A DNA stretch of 64,000 nucleotides from Enterobacterales bacterium. GTDB lineage: Bacteria; Pseudomonadota; Gammaproteobacteria; Enterobacterales; Enterobacteriaceae. Positions 25,373 to 34,206 of this stretch are shown here, in pieces; position 1 is the first letter of the stretch; every line of letters begins with the position of its first letter. A program made the translations under genes and the position numbers. The stretch covers positions 1 to 64,000 of the forward strand of contig JAATFX010000146.1 of NCBI GenBank assembly GCA_015654925.1, in the 5' to 3' direction. The notes under the pieces are model-generated. The model searched no databases and was not told where the DNA came from. It saw only the letters and a program-made list of their open reading frames with translations.

Positions 25373-27646
25373 ATGGACGAACAGCTAAAACAGAGCGCCC
25401 TGGATTTCCATCAATTCCCGCAGCCGGGAAAAATTCAGGTTTCCCCCACCAAGCCGTTGGCAACCCAGCACGATCTGGCCCTGGCTTATTCTCCGGGCGT
25501 GGCCGCGCCTTGCCTGGAGATTGCGGCGGACCCGTTGGCCGCGTTTAAATATACCGCGCGCGGTAATCTGGTGGCCGTGATATCCAACGGTACCGCGGTA
25601 TTGGGGCTAGGCAATATCGGTGCGCTGGCGGGTAAGCCGGTGATGGAAGGCAAAGGCGTGCTGTTTAAGAAGTTCTCCGGAATCGACGTATTCGATATTG
25701 AAGTGGACGAACTGGACCCCGACAAGCTTATCGACGTGATTGCCGCGCTGGAACCCACCTTTGGCGGCATCAACCTGGAAGATATCAAAGCGCCGGAATG
25801 CTTTTATATCGAGAAAAAACTGCGCGAGCGCATGAAGATCCCGGTCTTCCATGACGATCAGCACGGTACCGCCATTATCTGTACCGCCGCGGTGCTCAAC
25901 GGCCTGCGGGTAGTGGAAAAGAACATGAGCGACGTGCGCCTGGTGGTCTCCGGCGCCGCATCCATCGCCTGCCTGAATTTGCTGGTGGCGCTGGGGTTGC
26001 AGCGCCGCAATATCATCGTATGCGATTCGCGCGGCGTAATTTTCCAGGGACGCGAAGAGAATATGGCGGAAACCAAAGCCGCCTATGCCATTGAAGACAA
26101 CGGCATGCGCAGCCTGGCCGACGCCATCCCCGGCGCGGATATCTTTTTGGGATGTTCCGGTCCCGGCGTGCTGACCCAGGCCATGGTCAAAACCATGGGC
26201 AGCAAACCGCTGATCCTGGCGCTGGCCAATCCCGAGCCGGAAATTCTGCCGCCGCTGGCCAAGGCGGTGCGTCCCGACGCCATTATTTGCACCGGCCGGT
26301 CCGATTATCCCAATCAGGTCAACAACGTGCTGTGTTTCCCGTTTATTTTCCGCGGGGCGCTGGATGTGGGCGCGACCACCATTAACGAAGAGATGAAGCT
26401 GGCCTGCGTGCGCGCCATCGCCGATCTGGCCCTGGCCGAACAAAGCGACGTGGTGGCCTCCGCCTATGAGGATCAGGATTTATCCTTCGGGCCGGACTAT
26501 CTGATCCCCAAACCGTTTGATCCCCGCCTGATCGTCAAAATCGCCCCGGCCGTGGCGAAGGCGGCCATGGACTCCGGGGTGGCCATGCGGCCCATCGAGG
26601 ATTTCGATGCCTATACGGAAAAACTGACCGAGTTTGTTTATAAAACCAACCTGTTTATGCGGCCCATTTTCTCCCAGGCGCGCAAACAGCTGAAACGCGT
26701 GGTGCTGGCTGAAGGGGAAGAAGAACGCGTCTTGCGCGCCACCCAGGAGATGGTTTCCCTTAAGCTGGCCAAACCGATCCTGATCGGCCGGCCGAGCGTC
26801 ATTGAGATGCGGTTGCAAAAGCTGGGCTTGCATATTGTGGCCGGCAAAGATTTTGAAGTGGTCAATAACGAATCCGATCCGCGGTTTAAAGAGTATTGGG
26901 GCGAATATTACCAAATCATGAAACGCCAGGGGGTATCGCCGGAGCAGGCGCAGCGGCGCCTGATCGGCAACCCGTCGCTGATCGCGGCCATTATGGTGCG
27001 GCGCGGCGAAGCCGATGCCATGATCTGCGGCACCGTCGGCAGCTATCAGGAACATTTCGCCGTGGTGGAATCGGTCTTCGGCTACCGCGAGGGGGTGCAC
27101 GTCGCCGGGGCGATGAACGCGCTGCTGCTGCCCAGCGGCAACACCTTTATTGCCGATACCTATGTCAACGACGATCCCACGCCGGAACAGCTGGCGGAGA
27201 TTACCCTGATGGCGGCTGAAACGGTGCGGCGTTTTGGTATCGAACCCAAAGTCGCGCTGTTATCCCATTCCAGCTTCGGCAGCTCCAGCGGTCCGGCGGC
27301 GCGCAAAATGCGCAAGACCCTTGAACTGGTCAATAAAATGGCCCCCGAGCTGGAAATCGACGGCGAAATGCACGGCGATGCGGCGCTGGTGGAAAGCATT
27401 CGGCGCGACCTGATGCCGGACAGTCCCCTGAAGGGCGCCGCCAATATCCTGATCATGCCGAATATGGAAGCCGCGCGCATTAGCTACAACCTGCTGCGGG
27501 TGTCCTCGTCCGAAGGGGTGACCGTCGGACCGGTGTTGATGGGGGTGGCGAAACCGGTGCATATCCTGACGCCGGTCGCATCGGTGCGGCGCATTCTTAA
27601 TATGGTGGCCCTGGCGGTGGTGGAGGCGCAGACCGAACTGCTGTAA
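25373..27646 (+). CDS. maeB: NADP-dependent malic enzyme with C-terminal phosphotransacetylase-like domain
   Basis: A 757-residue MaeB. The N-terminal 430 residues are the malic enzyme, decarboxylating malate to pyruvate with NADP reduction: YSPGVAAPC, the metal/active-site FHDDQHGTA, and the nucleotide motif VVSGAASIACLNLLVALG. Residues about 430-757 form the phosphotransacetylase-like domain (VVLAEGEEERVLRA, SHSSFGSS), which in MaeB is regulatory and binds acetyl-CoA rather than catalysing. The start has AAGGAACCCTACA ahead of it. A CRP-like site is upstream. It lies beside the citrate genes and could supply NADPH and pyruvate from C4 acids. Confidence 0.96.
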   Translation: MDEQLKQSALDFHQFPQPGKIQVSPTKPLATQHDLALAYSPGVAAPCLEIAADPLAAFKYTARGNLVAVISNGTAVLGLGNIGALAGKPVMEGKGVLFKKFSGIDVFDIEVDELDPDKLIDVIAALEPTFGGINLEDIKAPECFYIEKKLRERMKIPVFHDDQHGTAIICTAAVLNGLRVVEKNMSDVRLVVSGAASIACLNLLVALGLQRRNIIVCDSRGVIFQGREENMAETKAAYAIEDNGMRSLADAIPGADIFLGCSGPGVLTQAMVKTMGSKPLILALANPEPEILPPLAKAVRPDAIICTGRSDYPNQVNNVLCFPFIFRGALDVGATTINEEMKLACVRAIADLALAEQSDVVASAYEDQDLSFGPDYLIPKPFDPRLIVKIAPAVAKAAMDSGVAMRPIEDFDAYTEKLTEFVYKTNLFMRPIFSQARKQLKRVVLAEGEEERVLRATQEMVSLKLAKPILIGRPSVIEMRLQKLGLHIVAGKDFEVVNNESDPRFKEYWGEYYQIMKRQGVSPEQAQRRLIGNPSLIAAIMVRRGEADAMICGTVGSYQEHFAVVESVFGYREGVHVAGAMNALLLPSGNTFIADTYVNDDPTPEQLAEITLMAAETVRRFGIEPKVALLSHSSFGSSSGPAARKMRKTLELVNKMAPELEIDGEMHGDAALVESIRRDLMPDSPLKGAANILIMPNMEAARISYNLLRVSSSEGVTVGPVLMGVAKPVHILTPVASVRRILNMVALAVVEAQTELL

Positions 27647-27660
27647 GCCCGCTTTACCGG

Positions 27661-27689
27661 CCCGTCGGCGTCCTCACGACGCCGGCGGG
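27661..27689. terminator. Hairpin between convergent maeB and citB ends
   Basis: A 12-bp stem, CCCGTCGGCGTC / GACGCCGGCGGG (one G-U pair in RNA), with a 5-nt loop. It starts 15 nt after the maeB stop and overlaps the last codons of the convergent response-regulator gene. There is no T-run on either strand, so its role as a bidirectional terminator is only likely. Confidence 0.45.
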
Positions 27690-28372
27690 GTCCGGCGATA
27701 TAACCTGCGCGGATGGCCGATATTGCCGTAGCGCATCTCCACGCTTAAAAACCCGGTTTCCACGCAATATTCCAGATAGCGGCGGGCGGTGGTTTTGCTC
27801 AGGCCGGTCTGGCTGACGATATCGTCCACCGAATGCAGGCCGCCATTATCCGCGGTAAAAATCTGTTTTATCATGCCCAGGGTATTTTCTTCGATGCCTT
27901 TGCCGCTGGCTTCCTGGCTGAAGCTTTTGGACTGCAGCTGATAGAGGATATCGACGTTTTGCTGATCCACCACTTTAAAGGCGCGCTGGGTCAGGGCGAA
28001 TTGAATAAACCGCTCCAGGGATTGCTGCAACCGCTTCCAGGAGATGGGCTTGAGAATATAATCAAACGCCCCGCAGCGGATGGCCTGGCTACAGGTATTC
28101 ATATCGCTGGCGGCGGTAATAAAAATCACCGAACAGTCGAATCCCCGCAGCAGTTCTCCTTCGAGCAGCGAAATGCCCTGGCCGTCCGGCAGATAATTAT
28201 CCAGCAGTATCAGCCGCGGATGCTTGAGCCGCAATTGTTCGCGCGCCGCCTTTAACGTCCCTGCGATGCCCACCAGTCTCAGCTTGTCGTGGTTATCGAT
28301 AAAATCGGCATGCAGCCGCGCCAGCGAACTTTCATCTTCAACTATCAGCACGTCAAAAATTTCAGGTTGCAT
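27674..28372 (-). CDS. citB: Citrate-type response regulator CitB/DpiA family
   Basis: A 232-residue regulator. The receiver domain starts IFDVLIVEDESSLARLHADF, with the phospho-acceptor Asp in LILLDNYLPDGQG and the conserved Lys in YILKPISWKRL. The C-terminal helix-turn-helix contains DDIVSQTGLSKTTARRYLEYC, as in CitB, DpiA and DcuR. A longer frame exists upstream, but the ATG at 28370-28372 begins the receiver fold correctly and overlaps the sensor gene by 11 nt. The divergent citrate operon is its probable target, with AT-rich repeats at 30283-30386 as candidate binding sites. Confidence 0.88.
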   Translation of the reverse strand: MQPEIFDVLIVEDESSLARLHADFIDNHDKLRLVGIAGTLKAAREQLRLKHPRLILLDNYLPDGQGISLLEGELLRGFDCSVIFITAASDMNTCSQAIRCGAFDYILKPISWKRLQQSLERFIQFALTQRAFKVVDQQNVDILYQLQSKSFSQEASGKGIEENTLGMIKQIFTADNGGLHSVDDIVSQTGLSKTTARRYLEYCVETGFLSVEMRYGNIGHPRRLYRRTPPAS

Positions 28373-30020
28373 ATTCAGGGTCTTCCGGGTTGTTGCCCTC
28401 GGCGCCGGTGTCGTGGCCGATGACGGGAATAAATACGGAAAATATCGTCCCAGACGGTTGGTTGGCATTGACTTCGATCGTCCCACCGGCGTGATTGACA
28501 TAGCTGGCGACCAAATGCAGGCCCAAACCGTGATCGCCGCAGGTTTTGGACGTCACGCCCAGTTGAAAGATCCGCTCATGTTGGCCGGCGGCGATGCCGA
28601 TGCCCCGATCGGCGATTTCGATCACCACGTCCCGGCGGCCGCCGACGATATACACGTCGATGGGATAGCGTTCGCCTTCGCGCTGCAGGGTGGCCTCGAT
28701 GGCGTTATCCAGCAGATTGCCGATAATCGACATCAATTCGGTTTCCCGCAGGCGAGGGGGGATCTGGTCCAGGACGCAGGCCGGATCGAACAGCAAGTCC
28801 ACGCCCTTCTCGCGCGCGCTGGCATATTTACCCAGCAGCAGGCCGCAAAGGGTTGGCGAGCAAAACCGCGCGGAGACGAAATCCAGCACTTCCTGGGCGC
28901 TTTCCGATTGCGCTTCGATATAATGGATCGCCTCATCGTAGCGTTTCATATGCAGCAAACCCGCCAGGGCGGCGGTCCAATTCAACTGCTCATGGCGCAG
29001 GATGCGCAGATTATCCGCATAGCGTTTCACCTGGCTTAATTGAATATTCAGACTGTCGATATCGCGCTGATCGCGAAAACTGATCACCCAGCCTTGCAGC
29101 TTATCTTCCAGCATTATCCGTACCCGGCTGGCAATCACCGTAACTTGATTGAACAGGCAAATTTCATCATGGGTATCGCCGGCCAGCATGGTTTGTTCAT
29201 CAAAGAAGGCGACCGGTTTAATGACCGCCGCCAGCGGGCTGCCGCGCAATTGCCGCGAGGAGAGGGTCAAGGATAAAAATGATTTGGCCGCATGGTTGAT
29301 TTCGGCGATGCGATATTCTTTATCAATGGCAATCACCCCTTCGAAAATGGATTCCAATAACGCTTTTTGCTGCCGGACCAATAAACCGATTTCGCGGGGT
29401 TCAAGGAAAAACATTTGCTTCTTCATAGTGTTGGAAAACCACCATGAAAAGATGAACAGCGCTAATAACAGTAGTAGGGCCACCGCCATGATATTTAATA
29501 ATTTACCCGTGCTGAGGTTATCGATATGCGTTTTTAGATAACCGATAGAAACAATACCGATCACGTTGTTTTGCTGGTCGAATATGGGCGCTTTGCTGCG
29601 CAGGGATATTCCCAATCCGCCTTTGCGGATGGATATAATGTTTTTCCCCGCCAGGACTTCGCTGTTATCGCCCCCGACCATTGATTTCCCCACCTGCTCG
29701 GGATAACGGGAATGGTAGAGATGCACGCCCTGCCGATCGCCGATAACAATATAACTGGCGTCGCTGCGCTGGGTTAATTTATCCATCAGTTCGGTAATGG
29801 CGCCTTTATCCTGCGCTTTCACCGCATCGATCAGCGACGGTATCATGGCGATCTCCCGCGCCTGTACCTGCGCCCGCGCGCCGATTTCCGCATACAGCTG
29901 CTTATCCAGCGCCCAGTAGGAATATATACCAATCAATGTCAGCAATAGCGAGAAAAAGATGATAAGGCTGATAAAGAGCTTTATATGAAATGAAATTTTA
30001 TCCCGCATAGCATCTGGCAT
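28362..30020 (-). CDS. citA: Citrate/C4-dicarboxylate sensor kinase CitA/DpiB family
   Basis: A sensor kinase of about 552 residues. A first transmembrane helix (LFISLIIFFSLLLTLIGIYSYW) leads into a periplasmic PAS/CitAP domain carrying the ligand motif with TQRSDASYIVIGDRQGVHLYHSRYPEQVGKSM. A second helix (IMAVALLLLLALFIFSWWF), a cytoplasmic PAS and the kinase follow. The phospho-acceptor region RILRHEQLNWTAALAGLLHM, N-box GNLLDNAIEATLQ and G-box GLGLHLVASYV are typical of the CitA/DcuS group, although Asn follows Leu where family members often have H-D-x-x-N. The exact start is uncertain (30008, 30020 or further upstream). Confidence 0.88.
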   Translation of the reverse strand: MPDAMRDKISFHIKLFISLIIFFSLLLTLIGIYSYWALDKQLYAEIGARAQVQAREIAMIPSLIDAVKAQDKGAITELMDKLTQRSDASYIVIGDRQGVHLYHSRYPEQVGKSMVGGDNSEVLAGKNIISIRKGGLGISLRSKAPIFDQQNNVIGIVSIGYLKTHIDNLSTGKLLNIMAVALLLLLALFIFSWWFSNTMKKQMFFLEPREIGLLVRQQKALLESIFEGVIAIDKEYRIAEINHAAKSFLSLTLSSRQLRGSPLAAVIKPVAFFDEQTMLAGDTHDEICLFNQVTVIASRVRIMLEDKLQGWVISFRDQRDIDSLNIQLSQVKRYADNLRILRHEQLNWTAALAGLLHMKRYDEAIHYIEAQSESAQEVLDFVSARFCSPTLCGLLLGKYASAREKGVDLLFDPACVLDQIPPRLRETELMSIIGNLLDNAIEATLQREGERYPIDVYIVGGRRDVVIEIADRGIGIAAGQHERIFQLGVTSKTCGDHGLGLHLVASYVNHAGGTIEVNANQPSGTIFSVFIPVIGHDTGAEGNNPEDPEYAT

Positions 30021-30282
30021 AGTCGCTCGCATAATAACTGGCGTAAAAGCTGGCATAATCATATCGACAGAATAATAACCGGCCATGTCGTTAAAAAAAT
30101 TACTGTTTTTTATTTTATCATGATTAAAAACAGCTGTAAGTGCCCGCCGTGTAAAGTGTGATCGCAAACACAGCCTTAACGGTGGCTTGCATTTTTTACC
30201 GGGATAATATTAAATTAATCACCCTCAGTAAAATACATTTTCATTACCGTTCGTTAACATGACGCCAGTGGTAAAATAAAAA

Positions 30283-30386
30283 CCATTAAAACCATAGACT
30301 CCATTAAAACTTCCACCGGCTAAATTGAATAGCGCGCCGCATCATGAAATAATTAAAACCATTAACTCCTTAAATGCCATTAAAAT
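30283..30386. repeat. Four CCATTAA(A)-type repeats in two 18-nt-spaced pairs, candidate CitB sites
   Basis: CCATTAAAAC at 30283 and 30301, CCATTAACTC at 30359, and CCATTAAAAT at 30377. Within each pair the spacing is 18 nt, and the second pair is 76 nt from the first. All lie in the AT-rich region between citA and citS (30021-30469), which holds no gene I can support. Tandem AT-rich motifs are expected for CitB-type regulators; assignment is inferred. Confidence 0.5.
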
Positions 30387-30397
30387 AGCTTTTTAAA

Positions 30398-30413
30398 TTT
30401 GAATGCAATCACA
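30398..30413 (+). promoter_or_regulatory. CRP-like site upstream of citS
   Basis: TTTGA-ATGCAA-TCACA at 57 nt before the citS start. The right arm is perfect and the left arm matches four of five positions (TTTGA vs TGTGA). Citrate fermentation genes in Klebsiella are known to need CRP. The match is moderate. Confidence 0.45.
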
Positions 30414-30469
30414 TAAATCCCGCCGAACGCTCCCTATTATCTCAACACAAATTAAACAGGGGGCTGAAG

Positions 30470-31840
30470 ATGAGCACGACAGACGATAGTTATATTGTGG
30501 TGGCCGATACGGCCGGCGTAAAAAAAGTATCTCTAAAAGAAAAATGGTGGCATATCCTCGATAACTGGAAAGTAGGTATTATTCCGCTACCGTTGTTTTT
30601 ATTGGCCGGCGCGTTGATCGGCATTGATTGCCTGAGCGGTAAATTGCCCAACGATATTGTGGTCATGGTGGCCACCCTGGCGTTTTTTGGTTTCGCCTGC
30701 GGTGAATTCGGCAAGCGCTTGCCGATCGTGGGCAAAATGGGCGCGGCGGCGATTTGCGCCACTTTTATTCCTTCGGCGCTGGTGCATTACGGTTTATTGC
30801 CGGATGTCGTGGTGGCCTCCACCACCTCGTTTTTCAAGAGCACCAATATTCTTTATCTGTATATCTGCTGCATTATCGTCGGCAGCATTATGAGCATGAA
30901 CCGGCGCACGCTGATCCAGGGCTTCCTGCGGATATTCTTTCCCATGCTGTGCGGCGAAGTGGCCGGCATGATCGTCGGCATGGGCATCGGCATGATGCTG
31001 GGACTGCCGCCGTTCCAAATCTTCTTTTTCCTGATCCTGCCCATCATGGCCGGCGGCGTCGGCGAAGGCGCCATCCCCTTATCCATCGGTTATGCCGCGC
31101 TGCTGCATATGGAGCAGGGCGTGGCGCTGGGCCGGATCCTGCCCATCGTCATGCTCGGTGGTTTGACCGCCATTGTCATCGCCGGCTGCCTTAATCGCCT
31201 GGGCAAGCGCTATCCGCACCTGACCGGCGAAGGTAATTTAATGCCCGCCAAACCCGGCGAACGGCAGGAACCCGCCGGTGAACTCACGCAGGTCGCCAGC
31301 GGCAAAACCGATGTCACTACCATCGCGGCCGGCGCGCTGCTGGCGGTGCTGCTGTATATGGTGGGCATGCTGGGCAATAAGCTTATCGGTTTACCGGCGC
31401 CGGTGGGCATGCTGTTTATCGCGGTGCTGATCAAGCTGGCCCACGGTGTTTCGCCCAAGATGCTCGAAGGCTCCCAGGTGGTTTACAAATTTTTCCAGAC
31501 TTCGGTGACCTATCCCATCCTGTTTGCCGTCGGCGTGGCCATCACGCCCTGGCAGGAACTGGTCGACGCCTTTACCTTCTCCAATCTGCTGGTGATTGTC
31601 AGCACCGTCGGCACGCTGGTCGGCACCGGGTTTCTGGTGGGTAAAAAAATCGGCATGCATCCCATCGATGTGGCCATCGTTTCCTGTTGCCAGAGCGGGC
31701 AGGGCGGTACCGGCGACGTGGCTATCCTGACGGCCGGCAACCGCATGGCGCTGATGCCGTTTGCCCAAATCGCCACCCGTATCGGCGGCGCGATCAACGT
31801 ATCGGTTTCGTTACTGGTATTAGGCAACTTTTTCATCTGA
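30470..31840 (+). CDS. citS: Citrate/sodium symporter of the 2-hydroxycarboxylate transporter family (CitS)
   Basis: A 456-residue inner-membrane carrier with a polar N-terminal tail and about eleven hydrophobic segments. The two conserved GGxG-type re-entrant loops of the family are visible: IMAGGVGEGAIPLS in the first half and CCQSGQGGTGDVAIL in the second. The size matches Klebsiella CitS (446 residues), which imports citrate with sodium. The start has CAGGGGG upstream at about 8 nt. It is the first gene of the citrate operon, divergent from the CitAB genes. Confidence 0.9.
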   Translation: MSTTDDSYIVVADTAGVKKVSLKEKWWHILDNWKVGIIPLPLFLLAGALIGIDCLSGKLPNDIVVMVATLAFFGFACGEFGKRLPIVGKMGAAAICATFIPSALVHYGLLPDVVVASTTSFFKSTNILYLYICCIIVGSIMSMNRRTLIQGFLRIFFPMLCGEVAGMIVGMGIGMMLGLPPFQIFFFLILPIMAGGVGEGAIPLSIGYAALLHMEQGVALGRILPIVMLGGLTAIVIAGCLNRLGKRYPHLTGEGNLMPAKPGERQEPAGELTQVASGKTDVTTIAAGALLAVLLYMVGMLGNKLIGLPAPVGMLFIAVLIKLAHGVSPKMLEGSQVVYKFFQTSVTYPILFAVGVAITPWQELVDAFTFSNLLVIVSTVGTLVGTGFLVGKKIGMHPIDVAIVSCCQSGQGGTGDVAILTAGNRMALMPFAQIATRIGGAINVSVSLLVLGNFFI

Positions 31841-31879
31841 ACCGCGACCCGCGTCCAGACTGTTGATTCAGGAAACTCA

Positions 31880-32761
31880 ATGAAACTCGCAAGCTATCTA
31901 ACCCAGGGCGTCAGAAGTTACGGCATCGTGACCCCGGACGGCATCATCGATTTAGGCCGGCGCCTCGGCCACCGTTATGCGGATCTTAAAGCGCTGCTGG
32001 CCGGCAATGCGCTGCCCGCGGCCCGGGAATATGCCGCCGCCGCGGCGGATTTAACCCTGGCCGGGGTGACATTTTTGCCGGTCATCGAATATCCGGACAA
32101 AATCCTCTGCGTGGGCATGAACTACGCGGCCAAGCGGCTGGAGTTTAACGAAATAAACCCCGCGCCGACGCTGTTCGTCCGCTTTGCCGACTCGCAGACG
32201 GGCCACGGTACGCCAATCGTTAAGCCCAGCCATTCCGCCGAGTTTGATTACGAGGGCGAGCTGGCGGTGATTATGGGCCAGGGGGGGCAGGATATCCCGG
32301 CCGCCCGGGCCTTATCCCACGTGGCGGGCTACAGCTGCTATATGGACGGTTCCGCGCGCGACTGGCAGCACACCTGGTTCACCGCCGGGAAAAACTGGCG
32401 GCAAACCGGCGCGTTCGGGCCGTACCTGACCACCACCGACGAAATCCCCGATCCCCATGCGCTGAGCATCCGCACCTGGCTCAATGGACTGATGGTGCAA
32501 AACGACAATACCGGCAGCATGATCCATCACGTTGCCGAGCTGATTGAATATATCAGCACCTTCACCTGCCTGCATGCCGGCGACGTCATTATCACCGGTT
32601 CCCCCGGCGGGGTCGGAAAAAAACGGACGCCGCCGCTGTTTATGCAGGCCGGCGACTGTATCGAGGTCGAAATCGAAAACATCGGCCGTTTGCGCAATAT
32701 GGTCATTGACGCGGCGGCGCCGGCGGCCGGGGCCGCCGCCCGCGCCGCCGCGTCATGTTGA
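31880..32761 (+). CDS. Fumarylacetoacetate hydrolase (FAH) family protein in the citrate operon
   Basis: A 293-residue FAH-fold protein. Metal ligands are recognisable: Glu residues in FDYEGELAVIMG and Asp in YSCYMDGSARD, with the fold-typical KILCVGMNYA and TGSPGGVG loop. The last 20 residues are a low-complexity Ala/Pro tail. Members of this superfamily include hydratases, isomerases and oxaloacetate decarboxylases (FAHD1). It lies directly between citS and the lyase genes, in a place where a route for oxaloacetate would be expected. A soluble oxaloacetate decarboxylase is therefore a good guess but not proven. Confidence 0.75.
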   Translation: MKLASYLTQGVRSYGIVTPDGIIDLGRRLGHRYADLKALLAGNALPAAREYAAAAADLTLAGVTFLPVIEYPDKILCVGMNYAAKRLEFNEINPAPTLFVRFADSQTGHGTPIVKPSHSAEFDYEGELAVIMGQGGQDIPAARALSHVAGYSCYMDGSARDWQHTWFTAGKNWRQTGAFGPYLTTTDEIPDPHALSIRTWLNGLMVQNDNTGSMIHHVAELIEYISTFTCLHAGDVIITGSPGGVGKKRTPPLFMQAGDCIEVEIENIGRLRNMVIDAAAPAAGAAARAAASC

Positions 32762-32808
32762 ACCCAGGCCCGCCGCCGGCCGCATTTATCCATAAGAGGG
32801 GAAACACT

Positions 32809-33885
32809 ATGTACGATCGGGAGCCGCTGGATTTTTCCGTGCTGGCCGTCGCCCATGCGGGGAGCGCGCTGGATGACGTGCGCGCGCTGCTTGCCGCCAG
32901 CCAACTGGGCATGGACGCGGATATCCGGCAATTCGTGGTGGCCCGCGACGGCAAGCGGCTGGCGGGGTGCGCCGGCATCGCCGGCAATGTGATCAAATGC
33001 GTGGTGGTGGCGGCGGATTTCCGCGGCGATAACCTCAGCGCCCGGCTGGTGGGCGAAGTGGAAAACCTGGCGGTGCGGCAAGGACATTTTCATCTGTTCC
33101 TGTATACCCGCCCGGCGAATATCGAGCTCTTCCGCGGCTGCGGTTTTTACCCGCTGGCCCAATGGGATCAGGTGGCGGTGCTGATGGAGAACACCCCGGT
33201 CGGCATCCGGCTCTACGCCCGCTCGCTGGCGCAATATTATCATCCGGGCGCGGCTATCGGCACGGTGGTGATGAATGCCAACCCCTTTACCCTGGGCCAC
33301 CGCTATCTGGCGGAGCAGGCCGCGGCCGCCTGCGACTGGCTGCATATTTTTGTGGTGCGCGAGGATGTGTCGCTGTTTCCCTATGCCGAACGGCTGGACA
33401 TGGTGCGCCAGGGGGTGGCGCATATCCCCAACGCGACGGTGCATGCCGGCTCGGATTATCTGATCTCTCGCGCCACGTTCCCCGGCTATTTCCTGCGCGA
33501 CGCGCAGTTGGTCAGCCAGACCTACAGCGCCATCGATTTGCTGATTTTTCGCAATCACATCGCGCCGCCGCTGGGCATAACCCATCGTTTTGTCGGTACC
33601 GAGCCTTATTGCCCTCTGACCCATCAATACAACCGGGATATGCATGACTGGCTGGAAAATCCCGCCCGCTCGACGCGCCCGCCGGTGCGGGTGGTGGAAA
33701 TCCCGCGTATCTGCCAGGCCTCCGGGTGGGCGATTTCCGCCTCGGAGGTGCGGGCCTTATTAAAGCAGCGCCAATTGGCGCGCATCCGGGAAATCGTTCC
33801 GCCCAGCACGTTTGCTTATCTGGCCGGACGGGTACTCCCGGAACCGGCCGGCATGGACGTTTCCGGCATGGCGCTCGGATCGTGA
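32809..33885 (+). CDS. citC: [Citrate (pro-3S)-lyase] ligase CitC
   Basis: A 358-residue enzyme that acetylates the phosphoribosyl-dephospho-CoA arm on the acyl carrier CitD, activating citrate lyase. An N-terminal GNAT-like acetyltransferase region (about 1-120) precedes a nucleotidyltransferase domain with GTVVMNANPFTLGHRYL, containing the T/HxGH signature, and a C-terminal ISASEVRALLKQ. The ATG at 32809 has GAGGGG at about 9 nt; the frame before it has no similarity. Confidence 0.93.
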   Translation: MYDREPLDFSVLAVAHAGSALDDVRALLAASQLGMDADIRQFVVARDGKRLAGCAGIAGNVIKCVVVAADFRGDNLSARLVGEVENLAVRQGHFHLFLYTRPANIELFRGCGFYPLAQWDQVAVLMENTPVGIRLYARSLAQYYHPGAAIGTVVMNANPFTLGHRYLAEQAAAACDWLHIFVVREDVSLFPYAERLDMVRQGVAHIPNATVHAGSDYLISRATFPGYFLRDAQLVSQTYSAIDLLIFRNHIAPPLGITHRFVGTEPYCPLTHQYNRDMHDWLENPARSTRPPVRVVEIPRICQASGWAISASEVRALLKQRQLARIREIVPPSTFAYLAGRVLPEPAGMDVSGMALGS

Positions 33886-33912
33886 AAGTCACTTTATTAT
33901 CAGGAATCTATT

Positions 33913-34206
33913 ATGAAAATCATTAAAGAGGCCCTGGCGGGCACCTTTGAATCCAGCGACTTGCTGGTCAAGGTCGCCCCTGCCCACGGCGAATTAACCG
34001 TGGTGGTCAACAGCGAGGTGAGCAAGCAGTTCGGTGGGCAAATCCGCCAGGTGATCGATCGGACCCTGGCCGCCATGGGGGTCAGCGAAGGCTTAATTAT
34101 TATCGACGATAAAGGCGCCCTGGATTGCGTTATCCGCGCCCGCCTCCAGACCGCGCTATTGCGCGCCGCCGGGGCCGAACAGATTCAATGGGAACAATTA
34201 TTATGA
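33913..34206 (+). CDS. citD: Citrate lyase acyl carrier protein (gamma subunit) CitD
   Basis: A 97-residue carrier protein. The serine that receives the prosthetic arm lies in EALAGTFESSDLLV near residue 14, as in other CitD proteins, and the C-terminal part (IIDDKGALDCVIRARLQTALLRA) is conserved. The stop overlaps the start of citE by ATGA, so subunits are co-translated in order gamma, beta, alpha. Confidence 0.95.
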   Translation: MKIIKEALAGTFESSDLLVKVAPAHGELTVVVNSEVSKQFGGQIRQVIDRTLAAMGVSEGLIIIDDKGALDCVIRARLQTALLRAAGAEQIQWEQLL

